Source of the DNA: Euborellia annulipes
Lineage: Eukaryota; Arthropoda; Insecta; Dermaptera; Anisolabididae
Length of the DNA: 64,000 bases
Assembly: GCA_023213315.1 (NCBI GenBank)
Contig: JAKCPI010024911.1
Coordinates: forward strand, 62,001-126,000
Direction of reading: 5' to 3'
The first letter of the stretch is position 1, and the number at the start of each line of letters is the position of its first letter. Positions 21,194 through 32,999 of this stretch are shown in pieces. The notes beneath the pieces are model-generated. The model did not search any database. It worked only from the letters and a program-made list of their open reading frames with translations, and had not been told where the DNA came from. A program made the translations under genes and the position numbers.

Positions 21194-22575
21194 CAGTACA
21201 ACCCCTCTTGGTTACCAGACATTTCGATTAAAATTTATTTAAATCATTTGAATACCAAATTATATATATATATATATGCATGAACCAAAACATAAAGAGG
21301 AATAGAAATTATAATTTTAATATAATAAAAAATCGAGAAAGCCTTCACTATTCATTAAGCTACATGCCATTAGAATGAATATGATATTAATTTTTAAATA
21401 ATTAGTCACAAGATAGTAGCACTGGACATACAAGTGAATAATATATTAATTATAATTTACATACTATCTCATTTCTTTTGATTGATGCTTGGTTTACAAA
21501 TTTCATATATATATATTTGTATAAAAATTCCTTTTCTTTTAATACTTGGACGAAATAACAAAAGAAATCAACCAAGTTTTGCTACTCAGTCTTATCACTT
21601 GACTTATTTAATTCCTATCATACCAAGGGCGGATACAGGGGAGTCCCGACGATATAATATATATATACATATACAGTATATTCAATTCTTAACAGCCTTT
21701 TTGCAAAAACAGTTCAACAAAGGACATATAATCAATTATAAATATTTTAAATTATTTGTTATATTTGAAGTTTTACTACTTTAAGTTTTGTAGACATTCT
21801 CTAATTATAAAAGATAGAAATCTTTATTCCTCAACATATCATTATAAAAATAGAAATATATGTTGCTATTAAAGCAATAACACTAAGGGGATAAAATGAT
21901 TTCCTCAGGGTATAATGATCTCTAGAAGGGATCATTTTACCTCAATTGTTTTATCAAATCTAAATGAACGAAACAAAGACAATTTCATTATTATTACTCA
22001 AATCTTTAAACTACTAAATATTTATGAATACATATCAAAGATTATGTTATTATAGAATGAGAATTCCAACCCACTAATAAAAGACAAAAACTAACTTTTA
22101 ATTCTGTTATTAATGCATAGAAATAATTTAATTGTAATTATTTAAGTTATTATTATCATCATCATAATAAAGGTCCGATTTTCCAGGGAAATTAATAGCA
22201 TTTAAAGCTGATTTCAATGTGAAAGCTTTCGCTGTATACGCAAACGCACACTATCCGTTACTTCCACTAGAATAACGAACGAAATTCACAGCAAACACAC
22301 ACATATACGAACATACCTTTGATAATTTGAATAAATATTATACATTATACACATTCCATTTGCGGAAATAGCTTCTAATCTAATGCGCCTGAAGAGAACC
22401 ATTCACTCAGATCAAACAGATTGTGGCTTTGTTGCTTTATAATCAATCAATTGAATTTGTTCACATTATTATTATTATTATAAATTTATTTACTATTTAA
22501 TGTTTATAAATACAAAATTTATTAAGTAATTTCAAATTTAGGCGTCAGGGAGGAAAATAAAATAAAATGTATATA
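21194..22575. other. AT-rich stretch without a recognisable gene
   Basis: (TA)n near 21263 and (ATT)n near 22130-22165 and 22465. Nothing gene-like. Short frames are chance. Confidence 0.45.
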
Positions 22576-22581
22576 TGTATA

Positions 22582-22660
22582 CTAGTCGCAAAGCCCGCCT
22601 TCGGCTGACTGCGCCCCCTGGACTCCCTTGCTCGCTTTCGACATGTTTATTGCCAATTTA
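22582..22660 (-). mobile_element. Possible Helitron 3' end
   Basis: On the minus strand the segment ends GGCGGGCTTTGCGACTAG followed by T, with a short GCC/GGC hairpin just before the end, like the hairpin plus CTRR terminus of Helitrons. Two Helitron-like 5' ends exist elsewhere (45750, 48810). The rest up to about 22920 is not recognised. Confidence 0.3.
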
Positions 22661-22982
22661 GGTATTTCTTGTTGCAATGCGAGTGTTCAGTTGTTAAGGA
22701 AGGCTCTTGAGTTCAAACGAGAGTACCGATTGGGGACGGCAAAAGTGTCTTTTTATAACTACTTTGCGTAGCTCCTCCCACTGCCCTAGTCGTATACCTG
22801 GAAAGCTGGGACTCAGAGCTACTAACTCTAATTTCCAAGCCAACTTCCCATTTTTAAGAAATTTGTTTACTACGTTATTCCCTGGTTCATGTACTATATG
22901 TGTACTTAATTCCAAATAGATTCATTGAAAATTGTGGATTTCTATAGAACATATACATACTGTTTATACTTATATGTATGTA

Positions 22983-23121
22983 CAGTGAGGGACAATATTA
23001 AGTCCCACCCATGCGTTTTCTACTTGTGATTATTTCATTGTTTTTAAAGAAATATTATATATTTTTTAATGAAAACTTTCATGGTATTCACCTAGAAAAT
23101 TTTTAATATTGTCCCTCACTG
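22983..23121. mobile_element. Palindromic MITE (family CAGTGAGGG), internally deleted
   Basis: Both termini and flanking TA are intact, but only 139 bp remain because most of the right arm is missing. Confidence 0.8.
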
Positions 23122-23130
23122 TACAGTGTA

Positions 23131-23362
23131 CAGTTTCAAAATTTTGAAATTGGTCCCCCCTCCTTCTGGCATTCCATTTGGTTTTTTCGCAAAAATATTC
23201 TCAAAAATAGACTCAGCGCCTCAAAAAACACCCCACACGAAAAATTCCAAAATTTTGAAATTTGCCCCCTCCCCCTGGCATCCCATTTGGTTTTTTCGCA
23301 AAAATAAGTCCAAAAATGGACTAGGCGGTTCAAAAAACCCCTCTAAACCAAAAATCAGAATT
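23131..23362. repeat. Two tandem units of about 117 bp
   Basis: Each unit has AAAATTTTGAAATT, then a CCCC tract, CATTTGGTTTTTTCGCAAAA and CAAAAA(C)CACCCC. It might be part of a small element ending at GGGCCCACTGTAC near 23396. Confidence 0.6.
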
Positions 23363-23399
23363 TTGGCGCCCTAAATATGTTTCTGGGCCCACTGTACGC

Positions 23400-24280
23400 A
23401 GTACCGTCAGAAAATAATTTCTTCTCAACGATATTTTTCTGTTTTGGCTGTAGAGTTTTAACATTGTTTTGAAAAAAAGATATGACTGGTCGCCTCCCAT
23501 AATAATAATAAAAAGCGAAATTATCGTTATTATATTGGCGCTAATGGAGGTCATTACATTTCTCGTCCCTTCATTCATAATCCAACTTTGTTAATAATAC
23601 CTTCTATATATTCAAAATATTTTTTTCTAATTAAAATATATTTTTATATTAACAAATCTCTTTTTTTTTAGATTAAGCTTTGAAAAACCCACATCGAAAT
23701 ATCAATAGATATTGAAAAGCCTCCTCTAATAAATCGAGCCAAGCAGCCACGTGGAGCAAGCAAAGCAACACCAACAACAGCGAGGGTAATAAACCCTAAT
23801 GGGAAATCATTGCCACGGCCAGACTATAGACTATAGGTGAGAAATTGCATTAATGGTGATGAACTGTTATAGCAAATATGTATTAAACGTAACAGCTCAG
23901 TAGAAAGTAAATTTAAGATTTATTAAGCCGCAAAGATATATCGGCTAAGTTATGAAATTCGGATCCATTAGAGATAGAATCCATTGTTATGAATATATAT
24001 AGTTCAATAAATATTAATTAGATTTAGAGAGTGAGTATTAACTTATTAGTATTTAAATTAGGTTTCATTATTTATATCAAATAAATTTTTGTTAAAACAT
24101 GGGAATTCAATTTTCTTTTTATCTAAAAATTATGGTATCTTATAAAATTAAAACGAGGGTGCAGGGACGTTCCTTATGCTTTCTGCTAGAGGCGTCATTT
24201 AGGGGGGAGGGGCGTTCCCCCCTCCAAGGGCTCTGATCTTTTTTAAATTTTATATTATTTTAAATAAAATTTTTCAAAAT
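23400..24280. other. Gene-free stretch
   Basis: AT-rich, with a GC-richer patch at 23735-23830 (GCAGCCACGTGGAGC). A G-rich/C-rich fragment at 24185-24230 (GGGGGGAGGGGCG) resembles ends of the small GGGGCG elements. No gene. Confidence 0.4.
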
Positions 24281-24294
24281 ATAACTATTGGTAT

Positions 24295-24591
24295 TTTAAA
24301 ATACCTTCTCTAGTTTTTTTTTCAGGTATTTCGCTGTTGTTCGGCGGGATCTAGGGAATTGTGATTCAATCAAACCACCAATTCATATCAGAGACAATTT
24401 TATTGGTGGCCGAAACGAACAGGGTGCATCCTCGGTAACCAATAAAATTGTCTCTGATATGATTTGGTGGTTTGATTGAATCTTCCAACAATTCCCTAGA
24501 TCCCGCTGAACAACAGCGAAATGTTTGAAAAAAACTACAGAAAATATTTTAAAATAGTGAAAAGACAGGTGTTACATCGTTTCTATGACTA
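24295..24591. mobile_element. Inverted-repeat element (IR4) with 14-bp target duplication
   Basis: Arms of about 115 bp share GATCTAGGGAATTGT and GAGACAATTTTATTGG. ATAACTATTGGTAT is duplicated at 24281-24294 and 24592-24605. A 35-nt tail (24557-24591) lies on the right only. The right arm has the hairpin GCTG-AACAA-CAGC directly followed by GAAATG, a weaker version of the shared motif. Confidence 0.7.
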
Positions 24592-24744
24592 ATAACTATT
24601 GGTATGTAAACTGTAAAAGATAAAAAAATTATTTAAATTATTAAATATCTTTTGGCCAAATTTGAGTCAGCTAATGTTGGGCCACGAGGATGCAGCCAAA
24701 GAGGTTTTGGATCAATGAAAATACCAATTCAAATAAGAGACGTT

Positions 24745-24975
24745 TCGTACCTACCTCCTATACCAAACGTCGCGGGTTCGGACCCAGGCAGTCCGAAGAT
24801 TTTATTTAAGCCATTTGGATACCAGATGGCTTAAATAGAAATGCCTGAACCCCAAATACATTTTTAATTACAACGGTTATCGTCTAAAGTCTTAAATGGC
24901 CTGAGTTGCCGAAAAGACTGTGTGAATGTGAGTGTGAATGAGAAAAAGTGTGAATGTTTTTTAATATAAAAAAAA
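24745..24975 (+). mobile_element. tRNA-derived SINE, 5' truncated, full 3' body
   Basis: B box GGTTCGGACCC at 24774-24784, then CAGGCAGTCCGAAG, the GGATACCAGATGGC body, TGGCCTGAGTTGCCGAAAAG, and a GTGTGAATGTG tail ending in A-rich sequence. Confidence 0.75.
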
Positions 24976-25128
24976 AAGAGACGTTTCGGCTATTTGTAAA
25001 TAAATTTTAAGAAAAAAAAGCTTGCCCCCCCCCCCCCTAAGAAAAAGTTGAATTGACGAGGGGGTGGGTTTCTTCGTACACGAAAGCACCTCGGGTAAAT
25101 AAACTGGAATCCCGATAGGAATAATAAT

Positions 25129-25719
25129 ATTGTAAAAGGAGCAGGAGGTTTTTTTACTCGATTGTTTAGCAGATGGAGGTGCAGAGATGAAATAATTTAT
25201 GAAAAATTATATCGAGGATTTTTATTGACAAGACGACTGTGATTGTAATTTAACAGTTTCCGTCTGAAAAGACCATCATCAGGCCTGCGAAAGATTACAG
25301 AAAAAGTGAGTCAGCACACAGCAATACAAAAAATTAATCACATCATCAATTTACATTAATTTTTCAGTCAGCACACAGCAATACAAAACAACATCAGAAC
25401 ATCAGAACATCAGAACTGCGAAAGATTACAGAAAAAGTGATTCAGCACACAGCAATACAAAAAATTAATGTAAATTGATGATGTGATTAATTTTTTGTAT
25501 TGCTGTGTGCTGACTCACTTTTTCTGTAATCTTTCGCAGGCCTGATGATGGTCTTTTCAGACCGAAACTGTTAAATTGCAATCACAGTCGTCTTGTCAAT
25601 AAAAATCCTCAATATAATTTTTCATAAATTATTTAATCTCTGCACCTCCATCTACTAAACAAACGAGTAAACCTCCTGCTCTTTTTACAATATCATACTC
25701 GGGCTGTTTCTACCGTCGA
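25129..25719. mobile_element. Inverted-repeat element (IR5) with hairpin-GAAAC motif in both arms
   Basis: Arms of about 200 bp or more run from about 25129 to 25340 and from about 25465 to 25695, sharing TTTTTATTGACAAGACGACT. The motif CTGATGA-T-GGTCT-UUUC-AGACC-GAAAC is perfect on the plus strand at 25542-25568 and on the minus strand at 25256-25283. The centre repeats CAGCACACAGCAATACAAAA several times. The flanking AATAATAAT on both sides could be the duplication, with about 24 nt of right tail, but it is low complexity. Confidence 0.7.
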
Positions 25720-26006
25720 AATAATAATAATCAATCCTCAAGTAGGCCCTGGATTGGATTTTTGGATTCCACCACAAGAGCCCTAAGGCGACTACACGAG
25801 GAGAAGGAGTTGCTGTGACATCCTGTCCTGTATAAGGAACGTTCCTCTCAGGGATGCATTCCTCTAAAGGCGTAGGCTACACGCCGGTGCTGAGCGAGTT
25901 CCTCCTCAAACTAGCATTGAAGAGGTTGGATAAAAGGAACATGATGGAACTAAAAATAAGGACTACACGATCTCTTTTTCCATCAAATGATAAAACTTTA
26001 AGAATT

Positions 26007-27046
26007 ATTATAATTGCGTGGCTGTATATAAAATCGTTCGTAATAGGAAGAGGTTAGCAGCCAAATAAAAAGAGCCTCTATTATTGAATAAACTCTTTAA
26101 TCCGGACGTTTCGGCATAGGTTCACTCTTCCATCATCAGCCTTCCAAGCTAGAAGTCATCAAACATTCACATAACATTTCATTATTATAACATGGCAATT
26201 ACATTAATATTTACAGTATAAAAGTGTTACATGTATTACTTACAGTACATAAGTCTTAAATAGACATATATTGAACATTAATAATAGAGTTGTCTGGAGT
26301 AAATAATACAATTGATTGATATTACCAATGCATTTAGTTAGTGAATATTGGACAACGTTAAATACCATCAAGTGGCGGACAAGAGAGAAACGAGCTCAAT
26401 GAATTAGATTTTTTAAATAACGTCTTTATATATAATTAAATTATTTCAAGAAAGATAAGGCTTATAGATATTGTGATTAAATTTATTTAAAATATTTATT
26501 TCTAATTATAAACCTTTTATTAAAAAAAAAGTGCTCAACTCTCATCGATCAAAAGGGAGAACATTTATTACAATTTTTACCTCCGTTAGTTTATATTATT
26601 GTACGAACACAATATCTATAAGCCTTATCTTTCTTGAAATAATTTAATTATATATAAAGACGTTATTTAAAAAATCTAATTCATTGAGCTCGTTTCTCTC
26701 TTGTCCGCCACTTGATGGTATTTAACGTTGTCCAATATTCACTAACTAAATGCATTGGTAATATCAATCAATTGTATTATTTACTCCAGACAACTCTATT
26801 ATTAATGTTCAATATATGTCTATTTAAGACTTATGTACTGTAAGTAATACATGTAACACTTTTATACTGTAAATATTAATGTAATTGCCATGTTATAATA
26901 ATGAAATGTTATGTGAATGTTTGATGACTTCTAGCTTGGAAGGCTGATGATGGCAGAGTGAACCTATGCCGAAACGTCCGGATTAAGAGTTTATTCAATA
27001 ATAGAGGCTCTTTTTATTTGGCTGCTAACCTCTTCCTATTACGAAC
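26007..27046. mobile_element. Inverted-repeat element (IR6), 1,040 bp, with 15-bp target duplication
   Basis: Two arms of about 438 bp (26036-26474 and 26610-27046) are almost identical inverted copies around a 135-bp spacer. AAAACTTTAAGAATT is duplicated at 25992-26006 and 27047-27061. A 29-nt tail (26007-26035) lies on the left only. The motif CTGATGA-T-GGCA-loop-TGCC-GAAACGTCCGG is in the right arm (26944-26975) and, with one stem mismatch, in the left arm (minus strand 26108-26139). Arm identity suggests recent activity or gene conversion. No reverse transcriptase or other protein is encoded. Confidence 0.8.
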
Positions 27047-27061
27047 AAAACTTTAAGAATT

Positions 27062-28155
27062 TTCATACATATCTTTGGAAATGAAATAAGATACACACCC
27101 TCACTTTTTCTTTTTAAACATTTAAGATATCATAATTTAAGATAAAAAGAAAGAAATAAAATTGAAAGAAATGACGTCGACGAGTTTGTTAAGATTTTTT
27201 TTTTTTACCCTCTTCTCTTCTTCACTCCGGGAAAAAGTTTTTTAATAGCTCCCCATCTTTTATTACAAAGTGAATGAAAAGTATTTTAGATGTGTCCCTG
27301 TCTCCTACACATAACGAATTATGGGAGTTGTCAATAGTTTTTTTTTTTTTTTTTTTTTTTTTCTTCTTTATCAAAATAGTTTTTTATCGCTTTTGCATTT
27401 CAAACAACATTTTATTATTAGTTAATAATAAATGTCACCATGATGATATCTAAATATTTATTTCAAAAGGAAATTAAATTGGAATGAATGCTTATGTCTT
27501 TTTCTATTTGAGGGAATCGACAAAGATACCAATAGGGGGTCATCTCACTCTGCATCTTCAAGTTTAATAATGACACCACTGAAAATTCAGTTTCTTAGTC
27601 TGTTCGAAGATGTATGTAGAATTTAACAAAATATTTTTCAGACTATTTTTTTTGGCTTACAAGTAGGTTAACACTTGTTTCCTCACGTCTTCAGTTCAAA
27701 ATTATTTTATTATAGTGTTCGGCAATGAATCTACTCTATGACAAAAGAATATTTATAAATATTACAAAGACTAATGGAGAAGCAAGATAAATCTTGTTTT
27801 GGAAAACCTTTTACTTAAACCAGTGAAGAAAACATTACCAAAATCAAAGATCTTCTACTCAATTGGTTAGGGGGATACAGGGGGGGGGGTAAAGGGGGAT
27901 TAAGTATTAGAATAGATGAATACTTAGAAATGATGGCTGTACTATTAGAAGATATGAGCTGCCAGGGGCGGGGGGCCCCCCCCCCCCCCTCCTACTCATA
28001 TCCCCTTATTAAATATTAGAGACTGTGTATTCATGGCTGATTTCATTTGCATCAAATTTGAAGAAAAATCTAAGCTTGCCTCATGTGTTTTTCGATTTGT
28101 TTCGAAAACACTAACTTTTTCGTTAAAAATCAAACAAATACTGTATCACAAACAC
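27062..28155. other. Gene-free stretch with poly-T and G/C runs
   Basis: T run at about 27340-27362. G and C homopolymers at 27882-27892 and 27966-27990 near GCCAGGGGCGGGGGG, probably a decayed small element. No coding. Confidence 0.45.
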
Positions 28156-28159
28156 TACA

Positions 28160-28607
28160 GGGTCCATTATAAAAGTAATTCGCATTTTCTGTGAAAATAG
28201 ATTTATTGATCGTGCTTGTAAAAATGCTTGAAATTCTTCAAAATGCTCTCCCGCTTCTTCAATACACTTACAAAGACATGACTGCCATGCCTGGAAGGCA
28301 CTCTATAAGGGAATGTCTCTCAAGAACGTTGTAACATGCTTCACCGTCTCCTAATGCTTTCCTTTCAACTCTCTCTTCAGTCGAGGAAACAAAAAAGTCG
28401 CACAGAGCCAAGTCGGGACTGTAAGACGGCTGGGAGACCAGAACGGGATTCGTCGGCGATCTCCTAGAACGCCTTGTACTGTACTGTAAACCTTGAAATG
28501 CAGTCCTCATAGAAGGTCTCTGAAGCATCTGGAATGCTCCGGTTGTCTTATTTCCAAGCTTCACAAAACTTGATATTGCTATTCAAACGAACTCTTCATC
28601 GCGCCAT
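28160..28607 (-). pseudogene. Mariner transposase relic with internal deletion
   Basis: Minus-strand reading from ATG at 28607. After one frameshift it has SFVKLGNKTTGAFQMLQR, the N-terminal helix-turn-helix region. It then jumps to QPSYSPDLALCDFF, which covers the SPDLAPCDFF block that precedes the last catalytic aspartate, followed by RLKRELKGKH and a C-terminal AGEHFEEFQ stretch. The linker and the first two catalytic aspartates are missing, and several stops are present. It cannot catalyse transposition, but its ends could in principle be mobilised by a related enzyme. Confidence 0.8.
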
Positions 28608-28676
28608 GTTACAAAGTCGAAAATAACACTTCACGCCAAACGTCTTTCTGCTCACACTGCTCGGAGCCAACTGGTA

Positions 28677-28884
28677 CAGTGAGGGGCAATATTAAGTCCC
28701 ACCCATGCGTTTTCTCCTTGTGATTATTTCATTGTTTTAAAAAAAAATATTATATATTTTTTAATGGAAACTCTGGTTTCAACTTAAAAAATTTCCAATA
28801 AAGATTTTCATTTTCTTTTATAAAAACAATGAACTAATCACATGTAAAAATCGCCTGGTTGGGACTTAATAATGACCCACACTG
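28677..28884. mobile_element. Palindromic TA-target MITE, inside the mariner
   Basis: CAGTGAGGGGCAATATTAAG to CCCACACTG, flanked by TA at 28675-28676 and 28885-28886. Confidence 0.85.
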
Positions 28885-28985
28885 TATGTCTGCGTTGGAA
28901 GGACAAACACCCTACCACACAGTGGCGGATCCAGAGGTGTTTCTCGGGGGGGGGGTAATCTGGAGTGACTGGTCACACAGCACAC

Positions 28986-29142
28986 ATTTTTACTTTCTCT
29001 TACCTATGTATATATGTAATATATATATAGAGAGAAAGTATTGGATTCATGTCAAAAATTCGATGTCGAGATTTTGATGGATCTTCACGTTTTGAGGTCC
29101 CCTGAATCCAAAAAGTGGTTTTCGCGACATGGTCTGTCTGTG

Positions 29143-29177
<35 letters not shown>

Positions 29178-29528
29178 GTGTCTGTGAACAAAATATCTCA
29201 AGAACAAAAAGAGCTAGGAAGTTGAAATTTTATATTTAAGTTAGGCACCCCCATGGGACGTGACACGAAGCTTTTGAACAAAATCGACCAAAGAGTACTA
29301 GCACTTTACTGATTCACTTTTTCAGTTTTTTTCGATTTTCTCAAAATTTGCTCCAACGATTTTTTTAAAATTCAAAAATCAATTATTTTTTAGATTCTCT
29401 ATAAAATGTATATTCTCATTTTGTGATTGAAATCTTCTGAAGACCACTTTACTCTTGTACTCCATAGAAAAGATAGGAGAAATGGTTGCCATGGTAACAA
29501 AATATAAATATTTTGCCATACTTATAAA
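28986..29528 (-). repeat. Family-A copy, tandem unit 1
   Basis: Starts at ACTTTCTCTTACCTATG and runs through a (GTCT)n tract at 29133-29180 to TTGCCATGGTAACAAAATAT. The hairpin end is missing, apparently because unit 2 follows directly. Confidence 0.75.
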
Positions 29529-30224
29529 TTTTTACTTTCTCTTACCTATGTATATATGTAATATATATATAGAGAGAAAGTATTGGATTCATGTCAAAAA
29601 TTCGATGTCGAGATTTTGATGGATCTTCACGTTTTGAGGTCCCCTGAATCCAAAAAAGTGGTTTTTGCGACATGGTCTGTCTCTGTGTGTGTCTGTCTGT
29701 GTGTCTGTCTGTGTGTGTGTGTGTCTGTGAACAAAATATCTCAAGAACGAAAAGAGCTAGGAGGTTGAAATTTTATATTTAAGTTAGGCACCCCCATGGG
29801 ACGTGACACGAAGCTTTTGAACAAAATCGACCAAAGAGTACTAGTACTTTACTGATGCACTTTTTCAGTTTTTTTCGATTTTCTCAAAATTTGCTCCAAC
29901 GATTTTTTTTAAAATTCATATATCAACTATTTTTTAGTTGCTCTTTAAAATGTATATTCTCATTTTGTGATTGAAATCTTCTGAAGACCACTTTACTCTT
30001 GTTCTCCATAGAAAAGATAGGAGAAATGGTTGCCATGGTAACAAAATATAAACATTTTGCCATACTTATAAATTTTACATCTTGAAAATCGAATGTACCA
30101 TACTGTCGGAAACTAAATACATGTCGACACAAAAATCTGGTGTGACAAGCACAGTACACAACTTTCGATTACCGAAGGTAAGAGAAAGTTGTGTGCTGTG
30201 TGCCAGTCACACCAGATTTTTTTT
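29529..30224 (-). repeat. Family-A copy, tandem unit 2, with complete terminal hairpin
   Basis: As unit 1, but ending with the full hairpin: AATCTGGTGTGACAAGCACA at 30134 onward and its mirror GCCAGTCACACCAGATTTT. The microsatellite is a mix of GTCT and GT. Open frames on either strand are repeat artefacts. Confidence 0.8.
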
Positions 30225-30654
30225 CTTAATTTCCGTAATTTAAAGACGCATTCTGTAATTCTGTACTTGTTTGCCAGAATATAAATACAAATCAAATTTT
30301 TAAGTATTAATTTTTAAAATTTTACATTAAAAATACATATTTTTTTTTGTTTCAAATCTCAAGGGGGGGGGGGGGGTAATTACCCTCTTTACCCCCCCCC
30401 CCCTGTATCCTCCCTTGCTACCACATTTACCCCATTTTACCACGCTGCCATGGATAATCGCGTCACAATAAAATGCGCATTACTTTCATAATGAACCTTG
30501 TATATCGTGTCTGATTATTTCATGTTGCTTCAATTCAAGAAACCATATCGTTGACACGGTTTTGAATCTTTAAAAGATGACTCTTCAATTGAATGAATCC
30601 ATAAATTATCCCTGAAAGAAAATTTGTACTATAGAAAAATTCACGTTACTAGAA

Positions 30655-30870
30655 GAGAGGGCCTATATACAATTTGCACAGATGTAAGAACTCATTTTTA
30701 AATATCTGCCTCCTTCATACACAAAAATACCGTATATCCCTGAATCCCGAGGGCGCAGACCCTCTCAAATTTTCGTTAAATTTTTTTATCTAAATTTTTC
30801 TGTTTTCAGCAGGACCCTCTCAAAGACAAATATTTGGGGGCCTGGGGCGGACCGACCCTCCCTCTATTCC
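30655..30870. repeat. Dispersed repeat F, copy 1
   Basis: Shares ACTCATTTTTAAATATC, AATACCGTATATC, CTGAA-CCCGAGG and CTCTCAAAGACAAAT with 34800-34980. Read as a GGGGCCTGGGGCG-type small DNA element. Confidence 0.55.
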
Positions 30871-31195
30871 AAAATAAATACTCAAAAAATAAAATCAGAA
30901 TTGTTTTTTTATTAAATTCTATTTAAAAGCAGATTAAGAAAGAAACTACTTGAATTTTCAGGTCTACATTAAAAATTTAATTAACTGAAGATTTAAAATA
31001 TGTCTTAACTTATAAACACGAGAGTATCTCAAGTCATGGACAAAAAAGCCCTCCGAGAGCAATCTCTATCGGCTTAGCTTCCTAGCCGAGTGATACTTGT
31101 ACAAAAAAATCTTACCTTTTTAACTTAGTCCTCCCCGAGGCTTTGGTCTTTACACTTCTCATCGCGCCCCTTAAATATTAAATTAGAAAATGAAG
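30871..31195. other. Gene-free stretch
   Basis: AT-rich with short GC patches. No recognised element or gene. Confidence 0.4.
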
Positions 31196-31324
31196 GAGCC
31201 CAAAAGTTTGCTGCCATTTGATTGGTATTTTTTTATTTAAGGGATCATTTGCTAATCTCCGTACTAAATAAAAAAAAATACCAATCAAAAGGATCATATA
31301 TCAGGGGAGCACAACTTTTGAGCT
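31196..31324. repeat. Small imperfect palindrome
   Basis: GAGCCCAAAAGTTTG and GATTGGTATTTTTTTATTT at the left mirror AAATAAAAAAAAATACCAATC-type sequence and AACTTTTGAGCTC at the right. No clear duplication. Confidence 0.45.
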
Positions 31325-31618
31325 CTTTTACTCGTTGTTTTGAGTTTTTTCTTTTCATACAATGCGAAGGATGATTCTTTTGTTTTCTCGATTTATCCTT
31401 CAAAGGAGAATTTAAATGCAGCGAGATTTCAACTTTTCAAAAGTTGTTAGGAAATACCGAGCATATTATTGTGGCATAAATAAAGGGGAGAAAAGTCATT
31501 TACTCCAAAAAAATATTTATTTTTTTAATAATAAAATATTTTTATGTTATAGGTTCAAAAAAAATTGTCTACGATAAGAACATAGGATTCTGGATAAAGA
31601 AAAATAAATGGATATATA

Positions 31619-32558
31619 TGTTATCAAGAAAACCACGGCAAGCATTTCTCCTATACTATGAAGCACAAGAGTAAAGTGGTCTTCAGAGGATTTCGATGGC
31701 AAAATGAGAATATACATTTTAAAGATCAACTACAAAATAATTGATTTATGAATTGCAATCAAAATCGTTAGAGCGAATTTTGTTAAAATCGAAAAAAACT
31801 GAAAAAGTAAATCAGTAAAGTACTAGTACTCTTTGGCCAATTTTGTTCAAGAGCTTCGTGTCACGTGTCATGGGAGTACCTAACTTAAATATAAAATTTC
31901 AACTTCCTAGCTCTTTTCATTTTTGAGATATTTTGTTCACAGACATACGGACAAACACAAAATCTTGACATCGAAATTTTGACATGAATCCAAAACTTTC
32001 TCTCTATATATTGACATATTTCTCCTACTTTTCCTATAAAATTCAAAAGAAAAGTAGTCTTCAAACAATTTTTCAGACGAAATGGGAATATATATTTTAA
32101 AGAGCATCTAAAAAATAGTACATTTATGAATTTTAATCAAAATCGTTAAAGGAAATTTTGAGAAAATCGGAAAAAACTGAAAAAGTAAATTACTAGTAGC
32201 TTTTAGCCGATTTGTTCAAAAGATTCGTGTTACGTCCCATGGGGGTACAGTGAGGGTCAATATTAAGTCCCACCCATGCGTTTTCTACATGTGATTATTT
32301 CATTGTTTTTTTAAAAGAAAATGAAAAACTTTATTGGAAATTTTCTAGGTTTGAACCATGAAAGTTTTCAGTAAAAAATATATAATATTTTTTTAAAAAC
32401 AATGAAATAATCACAAGTAGAAAATGCATGGGTGGGACTTAATATTGTCCCTCGCTGTACATATCTAAAAATGAAATTTCAATCTCCTAGCTCTTTTCGT
32501 TTTGTTCACAGACACACACAAACAGACCATTTTGCGGGACCCATTTTTTCGGAACTTT
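31619..32558 (+). repeat. Two degraded family-A copies in tandem, with MITE inside
   Basis: The first copy is 31619-32012. A second starts near 32016 (ATTTCTCCTACTTTTCCTAT), is interrupted by the MITE at 32248-32457, and ends near 32558. A minus-strand A fragment follows at 32695-32830. Confidence 0.65.
32248..32457. mobile_element. Palindromic TA-target MITE (family CAGTGAGGG)
   Basis: CAGTGAGGGTCAATATTAAG to CCCTCGCTG, flanked by TA on both sides. Confidence 0.85.
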
Positions 32559-32999
32559 TCTAATATTAAAGATAAAATGTAAAATTTTAAAGTAAAGAAT
32601 GAGTTAGGAATACTACTGCTACATTTTATTTCAAAAGGAACAGAAAATCTTGGTTCTATTTATTAGTTTTAGCATTTGTAAAGCCGTTCAAATCTGCCCA
32701 TGCATCGGGGTTGATTTGATTAAAATTCATAAATGTACTATTTTTTAGATGCTCTTTAAAATGTATATTCCCATTTCGTCCGCAAAATTGTTTAAAGACT
32801 ACTTTCCTATAAAGGAAAGGTAGGAGAAATATATTAATATATAAATATTAATATGTTAAATATTATTTTTAGGAAATGAAGGCTAAATGATGTCTGAATT
32901 CAAGAAAAAAATTGCATTAAAAACTAATATTAATAAAATTTTGTTTATATATAAATAAAGAGTTTTTGTTCAAATGATCCCAGCCTCCCCTATAAGTAA

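Larger units (their letters stand above)
28920..30417. mobile_element. Element D, 1,498 bp, with perfect 8-bp target duplication
   Basis: Left end CAGTGGCGGATCCAGAGGTG, right end CCCTGTATCCTCCCTTG. CTACCACA is duplicated at 28912-28919 and 30418-30425. The core found in shorter D copies (43202-43465, 45983-46231) is GGTAATCTGG...GCACAGCACAC plus ATCAAATTTTTAAGTATTAA. Here it is expanded by two tandem family-A copies. The 8-bp duplication fits a hAT-type element; no transposase. Confidence 0.75.
28158..30500 (-). mobile_element. Mariner element, degenerate, with nested insertions
   Basis: Terminal repeats CAGGGTCCATTATAAAAGTA (left) and CAAGGTTCATTATGAAAGTA (right, read inward) are flanked by TA. 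It holds the transposase relic (28160-28607), the MITE (28677-28884) and the D element (28920-30417); the latter two account for most of its length. Removing them leaves a mariner of about 630 bp, so much of the original is deleted. Confidence 0.8.

Noticed and set aside
25290..25480. Repeated CAGCACACAGCAATACAAAA words, array-like
   Set aside because: Not a CRISPR array: repeats are irregular, without unique spacers, and lie inside an inverted-repeat element of an animal genome.
25542..25568. Calling this a functional hammerhead ribozyme
   Set aside because: Core-like CTGATGA, stem and GAAAC are present, but an extra base follows CTGATGA and no clear cleavage triplet with pairing stems I and III was found, so it is reported only as a motif.
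29583..29768. Frames with VCVCLCVCLCVCV and similar runs (also at 51083-51271)
   Set aside because: Translations of the family-A microsatellite and conserved block; no evidence of coding selection.
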